NCBI RefSeq assembly: GCF_000717655.1
Contig: NZ_JNZY01000020.1
Span: forward strand, 1-64,000
Reading direction: 5' to 3'
DNA: 64,000 bases
Origin: Streptomyces katrae
GTDB taxonomy: Bacteria > Actinomycetota > Actinomycetes > Streptomycetales > Streptomycetaceae
Below the pieces are notes generated by a model. That model was not told the DNA's origin. It did not search any database and was given only the letters and a program-made list of their open reading frames with translations. Each line of letters begins with the position of its first letter. The stretch's first letter is position 1. This document shows, one piece after another, positions 34,165 through 44,208 of this stretch. The translations under genes were made by a program, and so were the position numbers.

Positions 34165-35318
34165 TGCTCGACATCGCCGAGGAACTCCGCGCGTGGTGCA
34201 CCGCGCACCGCGAATTCGCCCTGGCCACCGTGGTCGCCGTCAGCGGGAGCGCGCCGCGCGGCCCGGGCGCCTCGCTGGCCGTCGACGCCGGCGGCACCGC
34301 GCTCGGCTCCCTCTCCGGGGGATGCGTGGAATCCGCCGTGCACGAGCTGTGCCTCGACGCGATCGCCTCCGGCGAAGGCGGCGTGCACCGCTTCGGGTAC
34401 AGCGACGACGACGCCTTCGCCGTCGGCCTGACCTGCGGGGGAGTCCTGGACGTGCTGGTCACCCCGGTGCGCGGGCACGACCCGGTGCGGCCCGTCCTCG
34501 GCTCCGTGCTCGAGGCCGCCGCCGCAGGGGCCCGGGCCGCGCTGGCCCGGGTGGTCTCCGGCCCGCCGCCACAGCTCGGCCGGGCCCTCGCCGTCCACCC
34601 CGACGGCTCCTACGAGGGCTGCCTGGGCGGGGAGCCGGCCCTGGACCGGGCCGCCGCCGGGTACGTACGGGACCTGCTGCTGGCCGGGCGCACCGGGACC
34701 GCCGAGCTCGGCACGGCGGGCGGGCTGTGCGGGCAGCCCCTCACCCTGCTGGTCGAATCCGCCGCCGAACCGCCCCGGCTGATCGTCTACGGCGCCGTCG
34801 ACTTCGCCGCCGCCCTGGCCCGGGTCGGGGCCTTCCTGGGGCACCGGGTCACCGTCTGCGACGCCCGGCCCGTCTTCGCGACGCCGGCCCGCTTCCCCGA
34901 CGCCGACGAGGTGGTCGTGGACTGGCCGCACCGGCACCTGGCCGCGGAATGGGAGGCGGGCCGGCTGGATTCCCGTACGGCGGTCTGCGTCCTCACCCAC
35001 GACACCAAGTTCGACGTACCCCTGCTGGCCCTCGCCCTCCGGCTGCCGCTGGGCTACGTGGGAGCCATGGGATCGCGGCGCACCCACGCCGAACGCGAGC
35101 GGCGGCTGCGCGAGGAGGGGGTGGCGCAGGCCGCGCTCGCCCGGCTGCGCTCACCCATCGGGCTGGACCTGGGCGGCGCCACCCCCGAGGAGACGGCCCT
35201 GTCCATCGCCGCCGAGTTCACGGCTGTCCGGTACGGAGGATCCGTCGCCCCCCTGGCCGGGCGCCGGGGTCCGGTCCACGGGCGCACCCGGTTCACCTCC
35301 GGGACGAAGGTCCCGTAG
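34164..35318 (+). CDS. xdhC: XdhC-family molybdenum cofactor insertion protein
   Basis: A 384-residue protein. The N-terminal XdhC/CoxI domain shows ATVVAVSGSAPRGPGASLAV and LGSLSGGCVESAVHELCLDA; the C-terminal Rossmann domain shows LIVYGAVDFAAALARVGAFLGHRVTVCDAR (shown in parts) and the end segment YVGAMGSRRTHAER. XdhC binds Moco, promotes its sulfuration and inserts it into xanthine-dehydrogenase-type enzymes. The only such enzyme in view is the three-subunit hydroxylase at 25.0-28.8 kb. It is translationally coupled to the TTA-containing transposase-like gene, which could place cofactor insertion under bldA control. Confidence 0.93.
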   Translation: MLDIAEELRAWCTAHREFALATVVAVSGSAPRGPGASLAVDAGGTALGSLSGGCVESAVHELCLDAIASGEGGVHRFGYSDDDAFAVGLTCGGVLDVLVTPVRGHDPVRPVLGSVLEAAAAGARAALARVVSGPPPQLGRALAVHPDGSYEGCLGGEPALDRAAAGYVRDLLLAGRTGTAELGTAGGLCGQPLTLLVESAAEPPRLIVYGAVDFAAALARVGAFLGHRVTVCDARPVFATPARFPDADEVVVDWPHRHLAAEWEAGRLDSRTAVCVLTHDTKFDVPLLALALRLPLGYVGAMGSRRTHAERERRLREEGVAQAALARLRSPIGLDLGGATPEETALSIAAEFTAVRYGGSVAPLAGRRGPVHGRTRFTSGTKVP

Positions 35319-35395
35319 GAAAAGACCACGGGGCCCGGTATGTCCTGGACGATCAGCCCGGGCGGCATTCATGCCGGGCCATGGGAGAATGAAGT

Positions 35396-36910
<1,515 letters not shown>

Positions 36911-36920
36911 CTCCCCTTTT

Positions 36921-36966
36921 CCGGTGGCCCCGGGCCCGTCCTCGCGGACGGGCCCGGGGCCACCGG
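36921..36966 (+). terminator. guaB1 terminator
   Basis: A perfect 21-bp stem (36921-36941 with 36946-36966) and TCGC tetraloop starts ten bases after the guaB1 stop. It is preceded by CTCCCCTTTT. It is the longest perfect hairpin seen in the window and separates guaB1 from the sigma-factor gene. Confidence 0.9.
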
Positions 36967-37110
36967 CGTTCGGGGCGCAGGGACCCCGGGGACCGTTCGG
37001 CGTGCCGTTCGACCGGTCGGCGCAGATGGCGGGCGGATACGCCAAGCGGCGGATAACTCCGGGCGCCGGGTCCGCCACGCTCAGGTCATCCGACCTGGAA
37101 GGGGCACCCC

Positions 37111-37692
37111 GTGGCCAGTACCCTCCGCCGCCGCACCGACGCGCACGCCCTCGCGCGACTGCACAGCGAGCACGGCAAAGCCCTCTACGGCTTCCTCCTC
37201 GGTCTCACCTTCGGCGACCGGCACCGCGCCGAGGACCTCCTCCAGGAGACCCTCTTCCGCGCCTGGAAGCACCCCGAGGCGCTGGAGAGCGGCCACGCGT
37301 CCATGCGGCCCTGGCTCTACACCGTCGGCCGGCGCCTCGCCATCGACGCCCGGCGGGCCCGCCAGGTCCGGCCCGCCGAGGTCGGGCCGGACGCCCTGGA
37401 CATCCACCTGCCCGTCGCCGACGACCGCACCGAGCAGGCCGTCGCCGTCCTCGACGTCCGTGACGCGCTGAGATCACTCAGCCCCGAGCACCGCGCCGTG
37501 CTCGTGCAGATCTACTTCCGCGGGGCGTCGGTGTGCGAGGCCGCCGAGGCGCTCGGGGTTCCCGCCGGGACCGTCAAGTCGCGTACCCACTACGCCCTGC
37601 GCGCCCTCCGGGAGGCCATGCCCGGCTACGGTCCCGGCCCCGCTTCCGGACCGCGTACGGGCTCCGGGCCCGTGCGCCGCGCAGCCGCCTGA
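37111..37692 (+). CDS. ECF-family RNA polymerase sigma factor
   Basis: A 193-residue ECF sigma factor. Region 2 covers ~15-80 (GKALYGFLLGLTFGDRHRAEDLLQETLFRAW, given in part, then MRPWLYTVGRRLAIDARRAR), and region 4 covers ~115-165 with the HTH VCEAAEALGVPAGTVKSRTHYAL. A Gly/Pro-rich tail of ~25 residues is extra. It resembles the SigL/ECF39 style in which a zinc anti-sigma gene normally follows; here none does. Its 3' end overlaps the convergent LAL gene by 67 bp. CAGGTC-ATCC-GACCTG (37082-37097) upstream is a possible operator. Confidence 0.9.
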   Translation: MASTLRRRTDAHALARLHSEHGKALYGFLLGLTFGDRHRAEDLLQETLFRAWKHPEALESGHASMRPWLYTVGRRLAIDARRARQVRPAEVGPDALDIHLPVADDRTEQAVAVLDVRDALRSLSPEHRAVLVQIYFRGASVCEAAEALGVPAGTVKSRTHYALRALREAMPGYGPGPASGPRTGSGPVRRAAA

Positions 37693-40514
37693 GCGGCCAC
37701 CCCCGCCCGCGAGCGGACCTGCAGCTTCGCCAGGATGTGCGACACGTGCGTCTGGACCGTCCGCGTGGACAGGAAGAGGGAGCCCGCGATCTCCGGGTTC
37801 GACCGGCCCTGCGCGACGAGCCGGGCCACCTTCAGTTCCGCGGGTGTCAGCGCCTCCCACCCGCTGGCCGGCCGCCGCCGCGACGAGCGGCTGCCGCGCC
37901 GGACGCCCAGGCTCCGCAGCCGGGCGTCGGCCCGGGCGGTGTCCCACCGGGCGCCCAGGTCCTCGTACGCGGCCACCGCGCGCGTCAGCGCCGACCGGGC
38001 CGCCGCCAGGTCGCCGTGCCAGGCCCGGGCCACCGCGAGGTCCTCCCACGCATGGCCCAGCACCAGCGGCCAGCCGCCGCGCTCCGCCCGCTCCAGAGCC
38101 TGCGCCAGCAGCTGCGGGTCCTGCGCGAACAGCCCCCGGCAGCGCAGCAGCGCCAGCGCCGGGCCCGGATAGTCCGGCAGCGCCGCCGCCGTCCGCCCGC
38201 AGGCCGCCACCGCCGCCCGGGCCGTCGCGGTGTCCCCGCTGTCCAGGGCCACGCGGACGATCTCCGACAGCACCCAGGGGCGCTCGTACGCCCCCGCCTC
38301 GTCCGGGCTGTCCGCCAGCGCCGGCAGCAGCTCGCGCACCGCGTCCGCCGGGCGGCCCGCCCGCTCCGCCAGCAAGGCCCGGGCCAGGAGCACGTGCCCG
38401 CTGTAGCGGCGGGCCGCCGGGGCCGCGAACGCGTCCGGCGCGAGCAGCGCGAGCTCGGCCTGCGCCGCCTCGCGCTCGTCCCGGTGGCCGAGTACGAGGG
38501 CCCGCAGGCCGTGCACCACCACCGGCAGCCAGCCGTCCGAGACCGGCAGCCCGTCCGCGCGGGCGACCCCGGCGAGCGCCGCGTCCCAGTCCCCGAGCCG
38601 GTAGTGGAACTCCGCGAGCCGCGCCTCGGTGACCACCAGCCGTCCCGCCGAGCGGGTGGCGAGCGCCAGCTCCCGCGCCTCCCGCAGCGCCGCGGCGACG
38701 GTCTCCGGCTCGTCGAACCGCAGGTGCGCCTCGGCCTGGTTGGCGAGCAGCAGCAGCCGCATGTCGTTGGCCTCCTGGCTGCGCCGGGCGCAGGCGATCC
38801 CCTCGGCGACGTGCCGCAGCGACTCCCGGCCGCGGCCCAGGTGGAACAGGGCGAAGGCCATCGCGTGGTGGGCCTCCGCCCCGCACAGCGGATCGCCCAG
38901 CCGGGCCGCCTCCGCCACCACCGGCACGGCCAGCGCATGGGCCTGCGCCGGGCAGTGCAGATCGGCCAGGGCCAGCACCCGGCAGGCCTCCAGCCGCAGC
39001 CGGAGCGTGGGGGAGGCGACCTGCTCCGCCAGCGCGTCCTCGGTGACGGCCAGCGAACGGGCCATGTCCCCCTGGATCATCAGCGCCGACACCAGCTTGA
39101 AGGCCAGCGCCGCCCGGTGTCCGGGGTCCGTGGCCCGCCCGTGCAGGGTGGCCAGGAGCTCCACCGATGCGGGGCGGCGCAGCATCAGGGCGGCGTCCGC
39201 GAGGCTCCCCTCCAGGGCGTCCCGGTCGTCGCAGTCGGCCTGTGCGACGGCCCGCTCCAGCAGTTCGGCGGCCGCTCCGGGCGCCGCCGAGATCAGGGAC
39301 TGCGCCGAGTGGGCCAGCCAGTGCACCGCCCAGCGGTCCAACAACCCGCCGGCCAGCAGCTGTTCGGCGGTCCGCTCCGGATCGTGCCCCGCCTCGGCCA
39401 GGGCCCGGGCCGCGTCCTGGTGCAGGGCGGACCGGGCGGCCCGGGGGAGCTCCGCGTACAGGGCCCGGCGCAGCGCGGGCTGGCGGAAGCGCAGTCGCTC
39501 GCCGGTGTCCTCCAGCAGCCCGGCGAGGAGCGGCTCCTCCAGCTCGGCCAGCACCTCGCGCACAGGTCTGGCCTGTACGAGGGCCAGTTCGCGCGGGGTG
39601 AAGGCCGGGCCGAGCAGCGCTGCATGCCGCAGGGTGGTGTACGCGGGGCGGGAGAGGTAGCCGATGCCCCGCGGGAGGGAGGCGGGCGGCTCGGGCAACT
39701 CCGCCTCGGGCAGGATCAGTTCCGCGACGGCGACGGCGACGGCGTGGGCGTCCGCGGTGCCGTTCCCGCCGTCGCCGCTGCCGTCGTCCCGGTACCCACC
39801 GGTGATCTCGATGGACCGGGACCACTGCGCGGTCAGGTCCCGCAGCAGCCGGGGATTGCCGCCCGCCTGCCCGGCGGCCTCCCGCAACCGCGGCCCGGGC
39901 GCCGCCCCCAGCATGGCGCGGAGCAGCTCGGCCGACTCCGTCCCGGTCAGTGGCTCCAGCCGGACGGTCCGCCCGCGCGGGCCCGCGCCCAGCTCGGCGC
40001 ACAGCTGCTCCACCTCGGGCCGCCGGGGCAGCGGTCTTCGGGTCGCCGCCAGCAGCAGCGGCAGCCGGTCCACCGCCCGGGCCAGGCGCTGCCACAGCAG
40101 CAGGCTGGCCGGGTCCGCCCAGTGCAGGTCGTCCAGCACCAGCAGCAGCGGGCGCCGCGCGCACCACTCCTCGACCCCGGACACCAGCAGGTCCATGGCC
40201 GCAAGCCACGCCCCGCCGGGCTGCGCCGCCTCCCGGGCCTCGCGGAGCAGCGCGACCACGGCCGCCCGGCCGGGACCCCCGGGATGCAGGCAGTCCAGCG
40301 CGGCCCGCAGCGGCAGCTCCGCCGTGAAGGCGTCGGCGGCCCCGTAGCGCACCCGGCTGCCCAGCGCGGCCGCCTCGGCCAGCGCCTCGCGCACCAGGGC
40401 GGTCCGGCCCGCGCCGGGCTCGCCCTCCACGATCAGGCGGCCCCCGCTGCCGCGCGCACCGCCGCGCACCCAGTCCCGTAACTCTTCTCGCAGTCGTTCA
40501 CGCCCGACCCGCAC
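37626..40514 (-). CDS. LAL-type LuxR regulator with AAA ATPase domain
   Basis: This 962-residue regulator of the large ATP-binding LuxR class has an N-terminal P-loop (GEPGAGRTALV, with Arg replacing the usual Walker A Lys), Walker B LLLVLDDLHWAD, a long TPR-like alpha-helical middle, and a C-terminal LuxR HTH (TPAELKVARLVAQGRSNPEI, SLFLSTRTVQTHVSHIL). The Lys-to-Arg change may weaken ATP hydrolysis. GTG 40514 was chosen because GGGGAGG lies eight bases upstream; a longer frame beginning at 40658 would overlap the upstream gene. The target is not known; LALs often govern carbohydrate or secondary metabolism. Confidence 0.9.
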   Translation of the reverse strand: MRVGRERLREELRDWVRGGARGSGGRLIVEGEPGAGRTALVREALAEAAALGSRVRYGAADAFTAELPLRAALDCLHPGGPGRAAVVALLREAREAAQPGGAWLAAMDLLVSGVEEWCARRPLLLVLDDLHWADPASLLLWQRLARAVDRLPLLLAATRRPLPRRPEVEQLCAELGAGPRGRTVRLEPLTGTESAELLRAMLGAAPGPRLREAAGQAGGNPRLLRDLTAQWSRSIEITGGYRDDGSGDGGNGTADAHAVAVAVAELILPEAELPEPPASLPRGIGYLSRPAYTTLRHAALLGPAFTPRELALVQARPVREVLAELEEPLLAGLLEDTGERLRFRQPALRRALYAELPRAARSALHQDAARALAEAGHDPERTAEQLLAGGLLDRWAVHWLAHSAQSLISAAPGAAAELLERAVAQADCDDRDALEGSLADAALMLRRPASVELLATLHGRATDPGHRAALAFKLVSALMIQGDMARSLAVTEDALAEQVASPTLRLRLEACRVLALADLHCPAQAHALAVPVVAEAARLGDPLCGAEAHHAMAFALFHLGRGRESLRHVAEGIACARRSQEANDMRLLLLANQAEAHLRFDEPETVAAALREARELALATRSAGRLVVTEARLAEFHYRLGDWDAALAGVARADGLPVSDGWLPVVVHGLRALVLGHRDEREAAQAELALLAPDAFAAPAARRYSGHVLLARALLAERAGRPADAVRELLPALADSPDEAGAYERPWVLSEIVRVALDSGDTATARAAVAACGRTAAALPDYPGPALALLRCRGLFAQDPQLLAQALERAERGGWPLVLGHAWEDLAVARAWHGDLAAARSALTRAVAAYEDLGARWDTARADARLRSLGVRRGSRSSRRRPASGWEALTPAELKVARLVAQGRSNPEIAGSLFLSTRTVQTHVSHILAKLQVRSRAGVAAQAAARRTGPEPVRGPEAGPGP

Positions 40515-40608
40515 GTCGGCGTCCTCCCCAGACGTCTCCCGGCTGCCGGCGGGGCATCCCCGCCGGCCGGTCCGCGCCTGTGCCAGGATGGCATGCCGGC
40601 GGGGGCGG

Positions 40609-41844
40609 TCAGTAGCGGGGGAGCTGCTCACCCGGCGATGAACTGTGCACGCCCGCACGGTACTTGGGGAGCCGAAGGGTGATCTTCATGCCCGCGCCGA
40701 CACCCGTCTCGATCACCGGTCCGTACGCGTCCCCGTACACCTGCCGGATCCGCTCGTCCACGTTCGTCAGCCCGATGCCCGACGAGGAACCGCTCCGCTC
40801 CCCGGCCAGGATCCGGCGCAGCAGGGCCGGATCCATCCCGACCCCGTTGTCCTCGATGGTGATCACGGCCTCCGCGCCCGCGTCCCGGGCGGCGATCGTG
40901 ATCAGGCACTCCCCGGTGGTGTCCTCCAGCCCGTGCTTGACGGCGTTCTCCACCAGCGGCTGCAGGCACAGGAAGGGCAGCGCCACCGGCAGCACCTCGG
41001 GCGCCACCTGGAGGGTCACCTTCAGCCGGTCCCCGAACCGGGCCCCGGCCAGGGACAGGTACTGCTCGATGGAGCGCAGCTCCTCGGCGAGGGTGGTGAA
41101 CTCGCCGTGCCGCCGGAAGGAGTAGCGCGTGAAGTCGGCGAACTCCAGCAAAAGGTCCCGGGCCCGCTCCGGATCGGTGCGCACGAACGAGGCGATCGCG
41201 GCGAGGGAGTTGAAGATGAAGTGCGGAGAGATCTGCGCCCGCAGCGCCTTGATCTCCGCCTCCATCAGACGCGTCCGCGAGCGGTCCAGCTCGGACAGCT
41301 CCAGCTGGACGGAGACCCAGCGGGCGACCTCCGTCGCGGCCCGCACCAGCACCGCCGACTCGCGCGAACCGTACGCGACGAGCGCGCCGAGCATCCCGTC
41401 CTCGCCGGTGAGCGGGGCGACCACCGCCCACTTGAGCGGGCAGTCGGGGCGGGTGCACTCGGTCCGTACGCTCTGGCTGCGCCCCGAGTCCAGCATCACG
41501 GTGACCCGGGCCATCGCCCGCCGCTGGTGGTGGTCGGCGCCCGGGCCGTCCCAGGCCAGGACCGCATCGCGGTCCGTGAGGCACAGGGCCTCGGTGCCCA
41601 GCAGGGAGCGCAGCCGTTTGGCGGCCTTGCGGGCGGCGTCCTCGGTGAGCCCGGCGCGCAGCGGGGGAGCGGCGAGCGAGGCGGTGTGCAGGGTGTGGAA
41701 GGTGGCCCGCTCCACCGGGGTCCCGAGGTCCAGTCCGGTCGCCCGTTCGCCGCGCCGGGCGTGCCACCGGCCCGCGGCCCAGCCCAGGCCGAGCATCAGG
41801 GCCGCACCCGCTGCCGCCAGAACCGCGAGCACCGCTCCGGTCAC
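40609..41844 (-). CDS. LytS/YehU-type sensor histidine kinase
   Basis: A 411-residue kinase. One N-terminal membrane segment (~3-25, AVLAVLAAAGAALMLGLGWAAG) leads to a GAF-like sensor region (~60-190), then the His_kinase domain with the acceptor in ISPHFIFNSLAAIASF and an ATPase domain with VENAVKHGLED, EDNGVGMD and GIGLTNVDERI. The GTG at 41844 overlaps the stop of the symporter gene. With the LytTR regulator upstream it forms a transporter-linked two-component system like YpdAB or BtsSR, which sense pyruvate-type carbon. Confidence 0.93.
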   Translation of the reverse strand: MTGAVLAVLAAAGAALMLGLGWAAGRWHARRGERATGLDLGTPVERATFHTLHTASLAAPPLRAGLTEDAARKAAKRLRSLLGTEALCLTDRDAVLAWDGPGADHHQRRAMARVTVMLDSGRSQSVRTECTRPDCPLKWAVVAPLTGEDGMLGALVAYGSRESAVLVRAATEVARWVSVQLELSELDRSRTRLMEAEIKALRAQISPHFIFNSLAAIASFVRTDPERARDLLLEFADFTRYSFRRHGEFTTLAEELRSIEQYLSLAGARFGDRLKVTLQVAPEVLPVALPFLCLQPLVENAVKHGLEDTTGECLITIAARDAGAEAVITIEDNGVGMDPALLRRILAGERSGSSSGIGLTNVDERIRQVYGDAYGPVIETGVGAGMKITLRLPKYRAGVHSSSPGEQLPRY

Positions 41845-43589
41845 GGAGCACCGCCCACGCGGGTGCCGGATCCGGCCCCGGCCCCGGTCACGCTTTCCGG
41901 CAGGTGCAGCCGGGCCAGGGTCGCCGCCGTACCCGCCGGTACCCGCGACCGGGTGGCCAGCGACACGAGCACCATCGTCAGGAACCCCAGCGGTACCGAC
42001 CACGCCGCCGGCCACGCCAGCAGCGTGTGCACCCAGCCCGCCGGGGGCAGCCCCGCCCGCGTCGCCAGCACCGCGCCCAGCGCCGCCCCACCGCCGGTGA
42101 CCAGCCCCGCCACCGCACCCGGCGGGGTCAGCCCGCGCCACCAGATGCCCAGCACCAGCAGCGGGCAGAACGACGAGGCCGACACCGCGAAGGCCAGCCC
42201 CACCGCGTCCGCCACCGGCACGTCGGTCAGCGCCATGCTCCCGGCCAGCGGTACGAGCATCGCCACCAGCACCGCGAACCGGAACGTCCGCACCCCGCGC
42301 GTCGGCAGCACGTCCTGGTGCAGCACCCCGGCCACCGCCATGGTCAGTCCCGAAGCCGTCGACAGGAACGCCGCGAACGCGCCCCCGGCCAGCAGCGCCC
42401 CCAGCAGGTCGCCGAGCACCCCGCCCAGCATCCGCTCCGGCAGCACCAGCACCGCCGCGTCCGCGTCCCCTGTGAGGGCGAGCTCCGGCGCGTACGTGCG
42501 GCCGAGCACCCCGTACACCGGCGGCAGCAGGTAGAAGCAGCCGAGCAGCCCGAGCACCACCAGCGTGGTGCGCCGCGCGTCACGGCCGTTGGGGCTCGTG
42601 TAGAAGCGCACGGCGACGTGGGGCAGGCCCATGGTGCCGAGGAAGGTGGCCAGCACCAGCCCGTAGGTCGCATACAGGCCGAGCGCCGGCCGGTCCCCGT
42701 CCAGCGGCTGGGACCAGCGGGAGGCCTCCGGCCCGGACGTCGCCCGGGTCTGCGGGACCGGGGTGTCCGGGGCGAACTCGAGCCGCGCGCGGGCCCGTAC
42801 GGAGTGCTCCCCGGGATCCAGCGTCAGCGGGGCCGCCGCGTACGTCCGCCCGTCCACCTGCCCGGTGACCTTCAGCGTCAGCGGCGCGTCCAGGGACAGC
42901 CGGACGTCCTCGGCGAGCGTGACGGCGGTGTGCTCGCGGAAGACCGCCGGGGCGTCGAACGAGGCCCGGGGCGCGCCGTCACCGGCCCAGGCAGCGAGCA
43001 GGAAGAAGGCGGGCACCAGCAGCGCGGTGAGCTTGAGCCAGTACTGGAAGGCCTGCACGAAGGTGATGCTCCGCATCCCGCCGGCCGCGACGGCCGCGGT
43101 CACCACGAACGCGACGACCACCCCGCCCACCCAGTGCGGGGCCCCGGTCAGGATCTCCAGGGTCAGCCCGGCGCCCTGCAGCTGCGGCAGCAGGTACAGC
43201 CAGCCCACCCCGACCACGAACAGCACCGCGACGCGGCGCACCGCCTGCGACTGCAGCCGGGCCTCGGCGAAGTCGGGCAGCGTGTACGCCCCCGAGCGCC
43301 GCAGCGGGGCCGCCACCAGCGCGAGCAGCACCAGGTATCCGGCGGTGTAGCCGACCGGGTACCAGAGCATCTCGGGCCCCTGGAGCAGCACCAGCCCGGC
43401 CACTCCCAGGAAGGAGGCCGCGGAGAGGTACTCCCCGCTGATCGCGGCCGCGTTGAGCCGGGGCCCCACCGTCCGCGAGGCGACGTAGAAGTCGGAGGTG
43501 GTCCGCGATATCCGCAGGCCCAGCGCGCCGACCAGCACCGTGACCAGGACGACGACGGTGACCGCGGTCAGCGCGTACGTCTGGTTCAC
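41841..43589 (-). CDS. Sodium:solute symporter, acetate/pyruvate (ActP/MctC) type
   Basis: A 582-residue SSS-family carrier with about 13 membrane segments. Family features include RLNAAAISGEYLSAASFLGV, SGLTMAVAGVLHQD and the late SSSFCPLLVLGIWWRGLT. A hydrophilic insertion of ~100 residues (~215-315) interrupts the membrane core, as in actinobacterial monocarboxylate carriers such as MctC. It should co-transport acetate, pyruvate or propionate with Na+ or H+. It is coupled to the histidine kinase gene and lies in the operon headed by the LytTR regulator. Confidence 0.92.
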   Translation of the reverse strand: MNQTYALTAVTVVVLVTVLVGALGLRISRTTSDFYVASRTVGPRLNAAAISGEYLSAASFLGVAGLVLLQGPEMLWYPVGYTAGYLVLLALVAAPLRRSGAYTLPDFAEARLQSQAVRRVAVLFVVGVGWLYLLPQLQGAGLTLEILTGAPHWVGGVVVAFVVTAAVAAGGMRSITFVQAFQYWLKLTALLVPAFFLLAAWAGDGAPRASFDAPAVFREHTAVTLAEDVRLSLDAPLTLKVTGQVDGRTYAAAPLTLDPGEHSVRARARLEFAPDTPVPQTRATSGPEASRWSQPLDGDRPALGLYATYGLVLATFLGTMGLPHVAVRFYTSPNGRDARRTTLVVLGLLGCFYLLPPVYGVLGRTYAPELALTGDADAAVLVLPERMLGGVLGDLLGALLAGGAFAAFLSTASGLTMAVAGVLHQDVLPTRGVRTFRFAVLVAMLVPLAGSMALTDVPVADAVGLAFAVSASSFCPLLVLGIWWRGLTPPGAVAGLVTGGGAALGAVLATRAGLPPAGWVHTLLAWPAAWSVPLGFLTMVLVSLATRSRVPAGTAATLARLHLPESVTGAGAGSGTRVGGAP

Positions 43590-43713
43590 CGGTCGGTCCT
43601 TCGCCGCGGGGATGCAAGGGGGTACCGGAGTCTACGCACGCCCCCGGACCGGGCAACAGGCGTGATCCCGGCCGATCCCGACCGCTCCCACCGGCCGAAA
43701 AGGGGCGTCGGCG

Positions 43714-43995
43714 TCAGCGCGCGGGGTCGCGGTGCTCCGCGCAGTCCCGCAGGGCGATCTCCAGTTCCACGTACGAATCCTCGGCTCGCCGGAAGGCGAG
43801 GGTCAGGGCCGCCTCCGCGCGGGGCGGCAGCTGCTGGCGGACCCCCTGGTTGGCCTCGTACAGTACGTCGGCCCAGCGCGCGGCGGCGCTGCGCAGCCGG
43901 GCGATCAGCACCTCGGCCTCGGCGGGGCCGGCGGGCGGGGTCCTGGGCAGGACGGCCAGCGCGTCGAGCAGCGCCTGGATCTCGGCCATCCGCAC
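43714..43995 (-). CDS. Small helical hypothetical protein
   Basis: This 93-residue cytoplasmic protein is predicted nearly all helical: AEIQALLDALAVLPRTPPAG, then AEAEVLIARLRSAAARWADVLYEANQGVR and a second long helix. No domain is recognised. Conserved gene order places it between the LytTR regulator and the symporter, so it may modulate one of them. ATG 43995 (MRMAEIQ) and ATG 43989 are both possible. Confidence 0.7.
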   Translation of the reverse strand: MRMAEIQALLDALAVLPRTPPAGPAEAEVLIARLRSAAARWADVLYEANQGVRQQLPPRAEAALTLAFRRAEDSYVELEIALRDCAEHRDPAR

Positions 43996-44208
43996 CCCCC
44001 GCTCGTTCCGGCCTGTTCCTTCCGGACCGGCGGCTCCACGATAGGTGCGGGCGGGACCGGCCGCGGGCGCCGGAGCCCGCCCTGCGACCGACGGCGGCAG
44101 CGGGGCGCCGTACGTCCCTTGCGGTGCGACGAACGGCGCCCCGGAACGCCGGACGGTCGGTGCGCCCGCCGGACGGCCGCGCGGCAGTGCGGCTGTCCGG
44201 TCCCGCGG

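Noticed and set aside
40514..40658. Upstream start (40658) for the LAL regulator
   Set aside because: The added residues are low complexity and overlap the end of the kinase gene, while GTG 40514 has an excellent ribosome site.
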